From assembly GCF_947502065.1 (NCBI RefSeq), contig NZ_CANMYE010000001.1, positions 744,001-808,000 of the forward strand: a stretch of DNA of 64,000 nucleotides. Direction: 5' to 3'. Origin of the DNA: an uncultured Pseudoteredinibacter sp. (GTDB lineage Bacteria > Pseudomonadota > Gammaproteobacteria > Pseudomonadales > Cellvibrionaceae). Shown one piece after another: positions 43,032-52,718 of the stretch. Numbering within the stretch: the stretch's first letter is position 1; each line of letters starts with the position of its first letter. A program made the position numbers and the translations under genes. The notes below the pieces were generated by a model. That model was not told the origin of the DNA and did not search any database. It saw nothing but the letters and a program-made list of their open reading frames with translations.

Positions 43032-44831
43032 ATGGCCGAATATAAAGCCCCGATGCGTGAAATACAGTTTGTGATGAACGAACTGTTGGACTTTCCAGCT
43101 CATTATCAGTCTCTACCAGGCTGCGAAGATGCCACTACCGACGTAGTTTCAGCAATTATCGAAGAGTCCGCAAAGTTTTGCGAAAACGTATTGGCACCGC
43201 TAAACAAAGTAGGTGATGAAGAAGGCTGTAAGTGGGAAGACGGTGTTGTTACCACGCCTACGGGTTTTAAAGAAGCCTATCAGCAGTTTGTTGAAGCTGG
43301 CTGGCCTTCGATGACCGCTGATGTTAACTACGGTGGTCAAGGTTTACCTGGCTCTCTAGGTATTGTTCTTTCAGAAATGCAAGGTTGCGCCAACTGGGCT
43401 TGGGGTATGTACCCTGGTCTTTCTCACGGCGCGATTAATACCGTTGAAGAGCATGGTAGTGAAGAGCAAAAGCAAGTTTATTTGACCAAGATGATCGAAG
43501 GTTCTTGGACTGGCACTATGTGTCTGACTGAGCCACATTGTGGTACTGATCTAGGTATGTTGCGTACCAAAGCCGAGCCAAATGCCGATGGCAGCTACGC
43601 GGTAAGCGGTACTAAGATTTTCATCTCAGCCGGTGAGCATGATATGGCCGAGAACATCGTACATATCGTTTTGGCGCGCCTTCCGGATGCTCCGGCAGGT
43701 ACCAAAGGTATCTCGCTATTTATCGTTCCTAAAATGAATGTTGATGCCAATGGCGAAGTTGCTGATCGCAATGGCGTGCACTGTGGCTCAATCGAGCACA
43801 AAATGGGTATCCATGGTAATGCCACCTGTGTGATGAACTTCGACAATGCTAAAGGTTATTTGATTGGTGAGCCAAACAAAGGCTTGATGGCCATGTTCAC
43901 CTTTATGAACACCGCTCGCTTGGGTACTGCGGTACAGGGCTTGGCCCATGCCGAAGTGGGTTACCAGAAATCTCTAGATTACGCTCGCGAGCGTTTGCAG
44001 ATGCGTTCTCTATCGGGTGTTAAAAACCCTGAAGGCCCAGCTGATCCAATTATTGTACACCCAGATGTTCGTCGCATGTTGCTAACTCAGAAGGCCTTCG
44101 CTGAAGGTGGCCGTATGATGATTTACTACGGTGCGCACCTTGTAGACATCATGCAGCACTCTGAAGATGAAGAAGCTCGTAAAGCGGCTGATGACATGTT
44201 GTCTTTCATCACTCCAATTGCTAAAGCCTTCTTAACCGAAACCGGTTTTGAGTCTGCCAACCTTGGCTTACAGTGCTTTGGTGGTCATGGCTTTATCTCT
44301 GAGTGGGGCATGGAGCAAAACGTCCGCGACTGTCGTATCTCCATGTTGTACGAAGGTACCACAGGTATTCAGGCACTCGACCTACTGGGCCGTAAGGTTC
44401 TAGGTTCTGGTGGTGAGCTGCTGAAGGGCTATACCAAAATGGTTCACAAATTCTGCCAGGCCAATGCTGACGTTGAAGGTATGCAAGAGTTTATCGCTCC
44501 TTTACAGCAAGCCAATAATGAGTTGGGTGAGCTAACCATGCACATCGGCGGTAAAGCGATGGAGAATGCCGATGAAGTTGGTGCGGCTTCGGTCGATTAC
44601 CTAATGTACTCTGGCTATGCCATGTTGGGCTATTTCTGGGCTTTGGCCGCCAAAAAAGCACAAGATACTTTGGCTGCGGGAACTACTGATGAAGAGTTCT
44701 ACAAAGCGAAAATTGCAACAGCACGTTTCTACTTCGAGCGTATCTTGCCGCGCACCAGCAGTTTGGCGATTACCATTAAGTCTGGTTTGAACAACTTGAT
44801 GGAGTTGGATCAAGAACACTTCGCCTTTTAA
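43032..44831 (+). CDS. Acyl-CoA dehydrogenase (600-residue type with C-terminal extension)
   Basis: 599 residues, the size of the FadE-like group with an added C-terminal domain. FAD-binding WTGTMCLTEPHCGTDLGMLR, MGIHGNATCVMNFDNAKGYL, and the catalytic-glutamate motif MLYEGTTGIQALDLLGR are present, as are GGHGFISEWGMEQNVRD and the C-terminal domain that begins after residue 460. It introduces the 2,3 double bond of acyl-CoA in beta-oxidation and passes electrons to ETF. ATG follows CGAGGTTAAC. The SCP2 gene follows after 54 bp, probably in the same operon. Confidence 0.93.
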   Translation: MAEYKAPMREIQFVMNELLDFPAHYQSLPGCEDATTDVVSAIIEESAKFCENVLAPLNKVGDEEGCKWEDGVVTTPTGFKEAYQQFVEAGWPSMTADVNYGGQGLPGSLGIVLSEMQGCANWAWGMYPGLSHGAINTVEEHGSEEQKQVYLTKMIEGSWTGTMCLTEPHCGTDLGMLRTKAEPNADGSYAVSGTKIFISAGEHDMAENIVHIVLARLPDAPAGTKGISLFIVPKMNVDANGEVADRNGVHCGSIEHKMGIHGNATCVMNFDNAKGYLIGEPNKGLMAMFTFMNTARLGTAVQGLAHAEVGYQKSLDYARERLQMRSLSGVKNPEGPADPIIVHPDVRRMLLTQKAFAEGGRMMIYYGAHLVDIMQHSEDEEARKAADDMLSFITPIAKAFLTETGFESANLGLQCFGGHGFISEWGMEQNVRDCRISMLYEGTTGIQALDLLGRKVLGSGGELLKGYTKMVHKFCQANADVEGMQEFIAPLQQANNELGELTMHIGGKAMENADEVGAASVDYLMYSGYAMLGYFWALAAKKAQDTLAAGTTDEEFYKAKIATARFYFERILPRTSSLAITIKSGLNNLMELDQEHFAF

Positions 44832-44885
44832 TTTCAATAAATTTGAAAGAGTTTGAAGTAAATCTGAAGTGAAGTTGGAGTAGAC

Positions 44886-45230
44886 ATGAGCCCATTTGAT
44901 GGCTTACGAGAAGAACTGATCGCAAATTTCAATCGCGAAGCGGCCGCTGATTTAACGGAAGTGGTACAGTTTGAAATTTCTGATGCAGGGAATTACTTTT
45001 TAGTCATTGATAAGGGCGAGTGTCATATACAGGTAGGGGAGCATGAATCCCCTTCAGTTTGTATTAGTATGGACTCCGAAACCCTGTTAGATATTTTGGC
45101 CGGTAAATTCAGTGGTATGCAGGCCTTTATGTTTGGCAAGGTGAAAGCCGAAGGTGATCAACGTTTGGCGGCAATGATCGATAGCTTGTTTGTGCCCGAG
45201 CGTGCAGCTAAGCGATCTTCGCAGAATTAG
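44886..45230 (+). CDS. SCP2 sterol-carrier domain protein
   Basis: 114 residues, one SCP2 domain. VVQFEISDAGNYFLVIDKGE, VCISMDSETLLDILAGKFS and MQAFMFGKVKAEGDQRLAAM follow the fold in order, forming a hydrophobic tunnel that carries acyl chains or sterols. The usual bacterial context is next to acyl-CoA or hydratase genes, as here. It probably presents acyl-CoA substrates to the dehydrogenase encoded just upstream. A UUCG-loop terminator follows 15 bp after the stop. Confidence 0.88.
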   Translation: MSPFDGLREELIANFNREAAADLTEVVQFEISDAGNYFLVIDKGECHIQVGEHESPSVCISMDSETLLDILAGKFSGMQAFMFGKVKAEGDQRLAAMIDSLFVPERAAKRSSQN

Positions 45231-45245
45231 TTGGCGCTTAAATTT

Positions 45246-45272
45246 AAAGGATCACTTCGGTGGTCCTTTTTT
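45246..45272 (+). terminator. Intrinsic terminator of the dehydrogenase-SCP2 operon
   Basis: AAAGGATCAC (45246-45255), TTCG tetraloop, GTGGTCCTTT (45260-45269) with one G-U pair, then T-run to 45272. A textbook terminator. Confidence 0.93.
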
Positions 45273-45275
45273 GCT

Positions 45276-45330
45276 ATGTGGCTAGGCAAATTTTCCATGT
45301 GGCTAGGCACAATACTCTTGCTGGGATAAT
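45276..45330 (+). promoter_or_regulatory. fadD promoter with an AraC-type direct-repeat activator site
   Basis: ATGTGGCTAGGCA occurs twice, exactly, at 45276-45288 and 45297-45309, a 21-bp period or two helical turns. GATAAT (45325-45330) is a fair -10, and the expected -35 (45302-45307, GCTAGG) is poor and falls inside the second repeat. This is the araI-like arrangement in which an AraC-family activator substitutes for a -35 element. The AraC gene at 41587 is a candidate activator. Confidence 0.6.
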
Positions 45331-45425
45331 AAAAATTAACAAACAACACAATAAAAATAGAATAAAGTTAAGGCATTAAAACAACGATATTTAAATGCCT
45401 TTAGTACGGAATAGAGGACGCGATT

Positions 45426-47021
45426 GTGAACCAAGATAAACGCACGATTATTGATGTGCTAGACGACGTATTCAAGAAATACGCCGCAAATAAAGCTTTT
45501 AGTTGTATGGGGCAGACACTGACCTATGGCGATCTCGATCGTTTAAGTGCTCAGTTTGCAAGCTACTTACAGAATCATACCAATCTCGAAGAAGGCGATA
45601 GAATCGCTATTCAACTGCCGAATGTGTTGCAATATCCCGTAGTTGTTTATGGCGCAATTCGTGCGGGTCTAGTGGTGGTTAACACCAACCCATTGTATAC
45701 CGCTCGTGAAGTAAAGCATCAGTTTAACGATTCTGGCGCAAAAGCCTTAGTGGTTTTATCCAATATTGCCGATGTAGCGGCCAAGGTGATTGACGAAACC
45801 CAGGTAGAGCAGGTTATCGTTACTGATATTGCCGATATGCACCCGCCGCTTAAGCGCACCATTATGAATTTTGCGGTGAAGCATCTAAAGAAGATGGTGC
45901 CTGAATTCCGTTTCCCTAATCAGCTAAGCTTGCGTGATGCTTTGGCCAAAGGTTCTGCCCCTTATAAGCCCGTGGTAAAAGACATTAACGATGTTGCTGT
46001 ACTGCAATATACCGGCGGTACTACCGGTGTAGCCAAAGGTGCCATGCTAACCCACAACAACCTTGTGGCGAATATGGAGCAGCTGTTGGCCCATGTTGGT
46101 GATGATATTCAAGAAGGGGTTGAGTGTGCTATCGCCCCCTTACCGCTTTATCACATCTATGCATTCACTTCGAACTGTATGGCTTTGGCCATGACTGGTA
46201 ACCACAGCGTTTTAATTCCTAATCCACGTGATATCCCTGCATTCATCAACGAAGTTAAAAAGCACAAATTTACTTCTTTGGTGGGTATTAATACCTTGTT
46301 TACCGCTCTGGCGCGTAATCCGGAATTTAGAAAAATTGATTTGTCTTCCCTACGCCATACCGCCTCTGGCGGCATGGCCTTGACGGAGGATGCTGCAAAC
46401 CAATGGCAGGAACTTACTGGTGTTATGCCTGCTGAGGGTTACGGCCTAACCGAAACCAGTCCTGTAGTATCTTCAAACCCATCCCATGCGATTCAGCGTG
46501 GCACTGTGGGTACGCCTGTTCCTGGGACCGAAGTAAAGGTGGTTGATGCTGATGGCAATAGTCAGCCCGCGGGAGAGCCTGGCGAGCTGTGTGTTAAGGG
46601 CCCACAGGTAATGAAGGGCTATTGGCAGCGCCCTGAGGCAACTGCTGAAGTGCTTAGTGAAGACGGTTGGTTGCGAACTGGTGATATGGCCGTTATTCAA
46701 GAAGATGGCTATATTCGTATCGTAGATCGCAAGAAGGATATGATTATTGTTTCCGGCTTTAATGTATTCCCGAATGAAATTGAAGATGTTATCTGCCAGC
46801 ACCCACAAGTTGTCGAAGCCGCCGCTATCGGTGTCGAAGACGAAAAATCCGGTGAGGTTGTGAAGCTGTTCTTGGTTCGCGATGGCGATCTGAGTGAGAA
46901 GCAGGTGATTGATTATTGTCGCGAAAATCTAACGGCATATAAAGTACCTAAGCACATTGAATTTCGAGATGAACTGCCAAAAACGGCTGTAGGTAAAATT
47001 TTACGTAAAGACTTACGTTAG
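45426..47021 (+). CDS. fadD: Long-chain fatty acid-CoA ligase (FadD type)
   Basis: 531 residues with a GTG start at 45426. P-loop LQYTGGTTGVAKGAMLTHNN, LTSVVGINTLFTA-like segment, AEGYGLTETSPVV, GWLRTGDMAVIQEDGYIRI, RKKDMIIVSGFNVFPNEIE, and the catalytic lysine in TAVGKILRKDLR match FadD closely in order and spacing. The N-terminal NPLYTAREVKHQFNDSGAK is the FadD-type fatty-acyl gate segment. It activates long-chain fatty acids at the inner membrane. It likely lies under the direct-repeat promoter at 45276-45330, and stands alone as a transcript. Confidence 0.92.
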   Translation: MNQDKRTIIDVLDDVFKKYAANKAFSCMGQTLTYGDLDRLSAQFASYLQNHTNLEEGDRIAIQLPNVLQYPVVVYGAIRAGLVVVNTNPLYTAREVKHQFNDSGAKALVVLSNIADVAAKVIDETQVEQVIVTDIADMHPPLKRTIMNFAVKHLKKMVPEFRFPNQLSLRDALAKGSAPYKPVVKDINDVAVLQYTGGTTGVAKGAMLTHNNLVANMEQLLAHVGDDIQEGVECAIAPLPLYHIYAFTSNCMALAMTGNHSVLIPNPRDIPAFINEVKKHKFTSLVGINTLFTALARNPEFRKIDLSSLRHTASGGMALTEDAANQWQELTGVMPAEGYGLTETSPVVSSNPSHAIQRGTVGTPVPGTEVKVVDADGNSQPAGEPGELCVKGPQVMKGYWQRPEATAEVLSEDGWLRTGDMAVIQEDGYIRIVDRKKDMIIVSGFNVFPNEIEDVICQHPQVVEAAAIGVEDEKSGEVVKLFLVRDGDLSEKQVIDYCRENLTAYKVPKHIEFRDELPKTAVGKILRKDLR

Positions 47022-47036
47022 TAGCTCGCTTTTATT

Positions 47037-47073
47037 CGGTCGCAATTAGTTATCGTTTAACTGATTGCGACCG
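47037..47073. terminator. Hairpin between convergent fadD and GST genes
   Basis: CGGTCGCAAT (47037-47046) and ATTGCGACCG (47064-47073) form a perfect 10-bp stem. AGTTA/TAACT can pair further inside. Located 16 bp after the fadD stop and 58 bp after the opposing GST stop. The T-tracts are weak. Confidence 0.6.
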
Positions 47074-47130
47074 AGATTCCTTTAACTGAGTGCTAATCCA
47101 AAAGCAATTTATCCTAGCGTTTTTTCTGAT

Positions 47131-47787
47131 TTACTTTTTAAATTTCGCGAAGTAATCCATTAGATCTTTCATGGCGGCCTGAGAGTCTTGATCGACTTTT
47201 TGAGAGATGGGGTCCTCGCGCATTAGCTTGTTCCATGCCTTAAGGGCTGGGTATTCGTCTAGAGGCTTCCAGTCGTAGATCTTTGCGGCAACCATATTTC
47301 CAACCACCAAAGCGTATCGTACGAAGATATCCGCAGCAGTCATTTTGTCACCCATTAAATAGGGGGAGCATTGGCAGAGAGTGTCTAGTGCCTTAAAGCC
47401 TTTCTCCATAAGCGGACGTGCTTCTTGGTAGGCGGTTTCACAGCGTGGATTACCTATCAGCACTTCTGGATTGTTGCGGCGTGCAGGTAGCTCTATATAA
47501 AGCTCTGCAACTTTCATGATTTCACGGCATTTTGCTTTTTCGAAAGCGTCTTCGGGGAAAAACTTGGGGCCTTCCAAGCCATCGACATAATCCATGATAA
47601 TGTCGGTTTCTGAAATAGCACCTTTCTCTGTACCGAGCGCAGGCACTTTACCAAGAGGGTGAATTTCTAAATAGGCCGGATCTTGGCTAGGGAATTCTTT
47701 AACTTCTTCGAATGTTAAACCTTTGGCAAGTAGTAGGTGCTTAACAGCGTTGTAATAGTTACTTGCACAAAATCCATACAGTTTCAT
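47131..47787 (-). CDS. Glutathione S-transferase family protein
   Basis: 218 residues. The N-terminal domain: MKLYGFCASNYYNAVKHLLL, in which Ser9-Asn10 area replaces the usual tyrosine, then HPLGKVPALGTEKGAISETD with the cis-proline V-P and the E-T-D substrate-binding turn. The C-terminal helical domain has MTAADIFVRYALVVGN. It is related in plan to the GST at 9581 but not closely. The function is detoxification or thiol chemistry; the substrate is unknown. Confidence 0.88.
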   Translation of the reverse strand: MKLYGFCASNYYNAVKHLLLAKGLTFEEVKEFPSQDPAYLEIHPLGKVPALGTEKGAISETDIIMDYVDGLEGPKFFPEDAFEKAKCREIMKVAELYIELPARRNNPEVLIGNPRCETAYQEARPLMEKGFKALDTLCQCSPYLMGDKMTAADIFVRYALVVGNMVAAKIYDWKPLDEYPALKAWNKLMREDPISQKVDQDSQAAMKDLMDYFAKFKK

Positions 47788-47869
47788 ATCGCGCCTTCTT
47801 GTAGTAAGGGGGGGATTTAGCCAATATTGACAGCTTCTACCGCTTTGTTGGCATCATTGGCCGGAAAGC

Positions 47870-47891
47870 TGAGGCCATAAAAAAGGCCTCA
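47870..47891. repeat. Hairpin after the ycgB gene
   Basis: TGAGGCC (47870-47876) and GGCCTCA (47885-47891) pair perfectly around ATAAAAAA, 36 bp past the stop of the minus-strand ycgB gene. It could mark the end of the yeaG operon. Confidence 0.5.
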
Positions 47892-47926
47892 TCTTTTATA
47901 AAGGATTTAAGAAGGATTTGCTAGCG

Positions 47927-49453
47927 CTACTGTGTCAGCTCTAGCTTGGGGCAGTGGAATTCTTGTAGCGGGATAGGGCAAACTGAATCGTTTTGCGGTT
48001 CTACCGATATGAGTTTTACTGGGAAACCCCACAAGCGATGAACATGTTTAAGAACTTCGTCTGCGCTTTCATCAAGTGGTTTACGCTCATGGCGAATATG
48101 ATGCAGAGTGAGTGATCTATCGCCACGAACATTAGCATTATAGACTTGTATATTAGGTTCTCGATTTTGCAGATTGTATTGATTGCCCATGGCTTCGCGC
48201 AGAGACTGGTAGCCGGATTCGTCGTGGATTGCCGAGATTTCCAGCTCAGAGTCTTTGTCGTCGTCTACTAAGCTAAATAGCTTAAAATCACGCATTAGCT
48301 TTGGTGATAAGTACTGCAGAATAAAGCTTTCGTCCTTAAAATCTCTCATTGCAGCGTGTAAATTCTCCAGCCAATCCTTACCGGCCAGCTCAGGGAACCA
48401 ATAGCGATCTTCATCGCTGGGGTTTTCGCTAATTCTGCGAATATCAGACATCATCGCAAAGCCCAGGGCATATGGATTTATACCATTGTAATAGGGTGTG
48501 TCGAAGCCGGGCTGCATAATGACCCCGCTATGGGATTGCAAAAACTCCAGCATAAATCCGTCGTTCACGAGGCCTCTATCATATAAGGTGTTCAATAGAG
48601 TGTAATGCCAGAAGGTGGCCCAGCCTTCATTCATAACTTGCGTTTGGCGTTGAGGATAAAAGTACTGGGCAGTCTTTCGAACAATACGTACGATTTCTCT
48701 TTGCCATGGCTCTAATAAAGGCGCATTTTTTTCAATGAAATAGAGTAAGTTTTCCTGGGGCTCACTGGGAAAGAGAAGCTCTTCTTGATAGTTGTTATTC
48801 TTTTCGGACTCCGGAATGGTGCGCCATAATTCATTCACCTGTTGTTGTAATAAGATCTCACGTTCTTTTTGGCGATCTTCTTCTTCGGCGGCCGAGATAG
48901 GGTAGGGGCGACGGTAGCGGTCAACACCGTAGTTCATTAAGGCGTGGCATGAATCCAGTAATTCTTCCACTTGACTGACGCCATAACGTTGCTCGCACTC
49001 GGCAATATAGTTTTTGGAAAACAGCAAATAATCGATAATGGAATCCGCATCTGTCCAGCTGCGGAACATATAGTTGCCCTTAAAAAAAGAGTTATGACCA
49101 TAGCTTGCATGAGCGATAACTAAAGCTTGCATGGTCATGCTGTTCTCTTCCATAAGATAGGCAATACAGGGGTTTGAGTTAATAACAATCTCGTAGGCTA
49201 AACCCATTTGGCCACGACGGTAAGATTGTTCGACATTAATGAATTGCTTACCGTAGCTCCAGTGGTGGTAGCCCAAGGGCATGCCAGCACTGGCATAGGC
49301 ATCCATCATCTGCTCTGAACTGATGATCTCGATTTGATTGGGATAGGTATCCAGTTGAAATTCATTGGCAATTTTACCGATTTCCTGATCATAACGCTCT
49401 ATGAGCTCAAAGGTCCACTCTGAGTCGGTAGAAATATAGCTGCTGTTTTTCAT
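47927..49453 (-). CDS. ycgB: SpoVR family protein (YcgB)
   Basis: 508 residues, the usual size for YcgB. The conserved start [20 protein letters not shown], then [49 protein letters not shown] and [19 protein letters not shown] are characteristic blocks of the family. The last gene of the yeaG-yeaH-ycgB operon, overlapping yeaH by 4 bp. The biochemical function is unknown. In enterobacteria the operon belongs to the stationary-phase and nitrogen-stress response. In Bacillus the homolog SpoVR affects spore cortex formation. Confidence 0.95.
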   Translation of the reverse strand: MKNSSYISTDSEWTFELIERYDQEIGKIANEFQLDTYPNQIEIISSEQMMDAYASAGMPLGYHHWSYGKQFINVEQSYRRGQMGLAYEIVINSNPCIAYLMEENSMTMQALVIAHASYGHNSFFKGNYMFRSWTDADSIIDYLLFSKNYIAECEQRYGVSQVEELLDSCHALMNYGVDRYRRPYPISAAEEEDRQKEREILLQQQVNELWRTIPESEKNNNYQEELLFPSEPQENLLYFIEKNAPLLEPWQREIVRIVRKTAQYFYPQRQTQVMNEGWATFWHYTLLNTLYDRGLVNDGFMLEFLQSHSGVIMQPGFDTPYYNGINPYALGFAMMSDIRRISENPSDEDRYWFPELAGKDWLENLHAAMRDFKDESFILQYLSPKLMRDFKLFSLVDDDKDSELEISAIHDESGYQSLREAMGNQYNLQNREPNIQVYNANVRGDRSLTLHHIRHERKPLDESADEVLKHVHRLWGFPVKLISVEPQNDSVCPIPLQEFHCPKLELTQ

Positions 49454-50745
49454 GACGTGGCCCCTATATTTTCTTGCCCTAGCTTACGTTGAAATAACTC
49501 ACGAAAAACAGGGTAGATATCAGCGGCGGTACGAATATTTTGCATGGCGAAAACGTCGCTGAATTGACCTTGAATTTGCTGATACTCGTGCCATAAAGAC
49601 TGATGATCTTGCTCGGTAATCTCGATATAGGAAAAGTGCTGTACTTTTTCGAGTAGACCGTTAGCTAGTATTCTGGAGCAATTACTGGAATCATCATTCC
49701 AGTTGTCCCCATCTGAAGCCTGGGCGCCATAGATGTTCCATTGGGCAGGGGGGTAGCGTTTGTCGACGATTTCCTGCATGAGCTTAAGAGCGCTAGATAC
49801 GATGGTGCCACCAGTTTCTCTGGAGTAAAAAAACTCTTGTTCATCGACTTCTTTGGCGCTGGTGTGATGGCGAATAAAGACGACATCAGTATGTTCATAA
49901 TTTCTTTGTAAAAACAGGTATAGCAATATAAAAAAACGCTTCGCAATATCTTTGATGCCTTGAGTCATCGAGCCCGAAACATCCATTAGGCAAAACATAA
50001 CCGCCTGGGAGCGCGGTACAGGCTGCTTAACATGCAGGTTGTATTTGATATCAAAGTCATCAAGCCAGGGAATGCGCTTAAGGCGTCCCCTTAGGTGATG
50101 GATTTCGTTTTCTAGTTGTTGCTGATGCTCGGTATCGGGAATAGGAGCTAGCATGAGCTGCTGTAACTCGGCCTCTAGAACTCTAAGGCGCCTTCTGTCT
50201 TTACCACCTAGCGCCATACGTCTTGCCGAGGCTGAACGCATACTGCGAACAATATTGATCTGGCCTGGATTACCCACATCGGCCACACCAGCCCGATGAG
50301 TTTTGTATTCTACATCGCCCATTAAATGGCGTTTTACTAGATTAGGAAGCTCGAGGTCTTCGAACATGAAATCGAGAAATTCGCTTTGGCTGATTTCAAA
50401 TACAAAATCATCCATGCCTTCGCCGCTATTGCTGGCTTGACCTGGCCCTGAGCCTTGCCCGCCACCGCCTTCAGGGCGCTTAAAGCGGTCTCCACTGATA
50501 AACTCCTTGTTACCAGGGAGAACCTGCTCTTGGAAGCCGCCTTTACCGTGACGAAATACGGGTTCATCGGTGTCTTTTCTTGGAATACTGATTTTTTCGC
50601 CTTTATTGATGTCCGTTATCGAGCGATCGCCCACGGCTTTTTCTACCGATTGTTTGATCTGCTTGCGGTAGCGCTCTAAAAACCGCTGGCGATTTACCAG
50701 ACTTTTTTGCTTGCCGTTTAAGCGACGATCGATAACATAATTCAT
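49450..50745 (-). CDS. yeaH: YeaH/YhbH family protein (DUF444, von Willebrand A-like)
   Basis: 431 residues. The N-terminus is basic ([20 protein letters not shown]). A glycine-rich linker lies near residues 93-108 ([14 protein letters not shown]). A VWA-like metal-binding domain follows, with the MIDAS-type start [20 protein letters not shown] (DxSGS) and [16 protein letters not shown]. It belongs with the PrkA kinase and YcgB in every known occurrence of the operon. Its mechanism is unknown. The 4-bp overlap with ycgB suggests translational coupling. Confidence 0.95.
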   Translation of the reverse strand: MNYVIDRRLNGKQKSLVNRQRFLERYRKQIKQSVEKAVGDRSITDINKGEKISIPRKDTDEPVFRHGKGGFQEQVLPGNKEFISGDRFKRPEGGGGQGSGPGQASNSGEGMDDFVFEISQSEFLDFMFEDLELPNLVKRHLMGDVEYKTHRAGVADVGNPGQINIVRSMRSASARRMALGGKDRRRLRVLEAELQQLMLAPIPDTEHQQQLENEIHHLRGRLKRIPWLDDFDIKYNLHVKQPVPRSQAVMFCLMDVSGSMTQGIKDIAKRFFILLYLFLQRNYEHTDVVFIRHHTSAKEVDEQEFFYSRETGGTIVSSALKLMQEIVDKRYPPAQWNIYGAQASDGDNWNDDSSNCSRILANGLLEKVQHFSYIEITEQDHQSLWHEYQQIQGQFSDVFAMQNIRTAADIYPVFRELFQRKLGQENIGATS

Positions 50746-50795
50746 AAAAGATCCTTATGACATTGCTAAACCCTGTGTTTTTTGAGCTGTATATA

Positions 50796-52718
50796 TCACT
50801 GCGATTTCCTTACCCTCAAATACCACTCAGATAGCAAGCGAACTTGTTTCTCGGTATAGCCGCGATCAATCATGCGGGCAACAAAATCTTGGTGCTTCTT
50901 CTGGTCATTGGCCGAGGCCTTGGTGTTAAATGAAATAACGGGAAGAAGGTCTTCGGTATTTGAGAACATTTTCTTCTCAATTACCCGACGAAGCTTCTCG
51001 TAACTGTTCCATAGCGGGTTTTGTCCGTTGTTGTTAGCTCTAGCGCGCAGTACAAAGTTAACAATTTCGTTACGGAAGTCTTTAGGGTTGCTAATGCCAG
51101 CCGGCTTTTCAATTTTTTCCAGCTCCTCATTGAGCGAAGCACGATCTAAAATCTCGCCAGTTTCTGGATCTCGATATTCTTGATCCTGTATCCAGAAATC
51201 GGCATAGGTGACATAGCGGTCAAAAATGTTTTGACCATATTCGGTATAGGATTCTAGGTATGCGGTTTGAATTTCTTTGCCAATAAATTCTACATATTTC
51301 GGTGCTAAGAACTCCTTAATAAAAGAAAGGTATTTCGCTTGAATTTCTTCTGGGAATTGTTCTTGCTCAATCTGTTGCTCCAACACATAAAGCAGGTGTA
51401 CAGGGTTGGCGGCGACTTCGGTGGCGTCAAAGTTGAAGACTTTGGAAAGAATTTTAAAAGCAAAGCGGGTAGAAAGTCCGTCCATGCCTTCATTCACGCC
51501 TGCTATATCGCGATATTCTTGAATAGATTTTGCCTTAGGGTCCGTATCTTTTAAGTTTTGGCCATCATAAACCTTCATCTTCGAATAGAGGTTGGAATTT
51601 TCTGGCTCTTTCAAGCGAGACAGTACAGAGAATTGCGCCAACATTTTCAAGGTATCTGGTGCGCAGGGAGCTTGAGACAGAGAACTGTTTTCAATCAGTT
51701 TATGATAAATCTCAATCTCTTCGGTAAGGCGCAAGCAATAGGGCACTTTAACAATATAGATTCGATCTAAAAACGCTTCATTGTTTTTATTGTTGCGGAA
51801 TGTCTGCCACTCTGACTCATTTGAGTGCGCTAGAATCACGCCTTCATAGGGGATTGCCCCTAGACCTTCGGTGCTGTTGTAGTTGCCTTCTTGGGTGGCG
51901 GTTAATAGTGGGTGCAATACCTTGATGGGGGCTTTGAACATTTCCACAAATTCCATCAGCCCTTGGTTTGCACGGCATAAACCACCGGAATAGCTATAGG
52001 CGTCGGTATCATTTTGAGGAAAGTCTTCAAGTTTTCGAATATCGACTTTACCCACTAACGACGAAATATCTTGATTGTTTTCATCGCCAGGCTCGGTTTT
52101 CGAGATGGCAATTTGATTTAAAATTGAAGGCTTGAGCTTTACAACCTTAAACTGGCTGATATCGCCATTATATTCTCGCAAGCGCTTTGCCGCCCACGGT
52201 GACATGATGGTGCCTAGGTATCGCTTAGGGATACCGTATTCTTCTTGCAGGATGTCGGCATCTTCTTTTGGGTCGAATAGGCCCAATGGTGATTCAAAGA
52301 CGGGGGAGCCTTTTAAGCAATATATAGGCTCTTTTTCCATAAGGGCTTTTAGACGTTCAGCCAGTGAGGATTTACCACCACCCACTGGGCCCAGTAAATA
52401 GAGTATTTGTTTCTTTTCTTCTAAGCCTTGCGCGGAGTGTCGAAAGAAGGCAACGATTTGTTCGATGCATTCTTCCATTCCGAAGAACTCTTCAAAAGCA
52501 CTATAGCGCTTGATAACTTTGTTAGAGAAGATTCGACTTAGCCTTGGATCAAGAGATGTGTCAATCAATTCTGGCTCACCGACGGCATTGAGCAAGCGCT
52601 CAGCAGCTGTGGCGTAGACACTTTTATCCTGTTTGCATAAAGCTAAGTACTCTTGAATGCTTAGCTCTTCTTCTTGGCCAGCATCGTAACGGTCTTGAAA
52701 GTGATTGAAAATGCCCAT
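50796..52718 (-). CDS. yeaG: PrkA-family serine protein kinase (YeaG)
   Basis: 640 residues, matching YeaG of E. coli. An AAA-like N-terminal domain with Walker A LLGPVGGGKSSLAERL (residues about 108-123) precedes the PrkA C-terminal kinase-like domain. Conserved blocks include GGLCRANQGLMEFVEMFKAP and the HSNESEWQTFRNNKNNEAFL region. The ribosome site GGAGGA precedes ATG 52718. In enterobacteria this operon is induced by RpoS and by nitrogen limitation. The regulatory inputs here are unknown; the large AT-rich region 52719-53290 is upstream. Confidence 0.95.
   Translation of the reverse strand: MGIFNHFQDRYDAGQEEELSIQEYLALCKQDKSVYATAAERLLNAVGEPELIDTSLDPRLSRIFSNKVIKRYSAFEEFFGMEECIEQIVAFFRHSAQGLEEKKQILYLLGPVGGGKSSLAERLKALMEKEPIYCLKGSPVFESPLGLFDPKEDADILQEEYGIPKRYLGTIMSPWAAKRLREYNGDISQFKVVKLKPSILNQIAISKTEPGDENNQDISSLVGKVDIRKLEDFPQNDTDAYSYSGGLCRANQGLMEFVEMFKAPIKVLHPLLTATQEGNYNSTEGLGAIPYEGVILAHSNESEWQTFRNNKNNEAFLDRIYIVKVPYCLRLTEEIEIYHKLIENSSLSQAPCAPDTLKMLAQFSVLSRLKEPENSNLYSKMKVYDGQNLKDTDPKAKSIQEYRDIAGVNEGMDGLSTRFAFKILSKVFNFDATEVAANPVHLLYVLEQQIEQEQFPEEIQAKYLSFIKEFLAPKYVEFIGKEIQTAYLESYTEYGQNIFDRYVTYADFWIQDQEYRDPETGEILDRASLNEELEKIEKPAGISNPKDFRNEIVNFVLRARANNNGQNPLWNSYEKLRRVIEKKMFSNTEDLLPVISFNTKASANDQKKHQDFVARMIDRGYTEKQVRLLSEWYLRVRKSQ

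Noticed and set aside
45231..45425. Riboswitch before fadD
   Set aside because: A plain terminator of the upstream operon and an AraC-like direct repeat explain the visible structure; no known aptamer core was seen.
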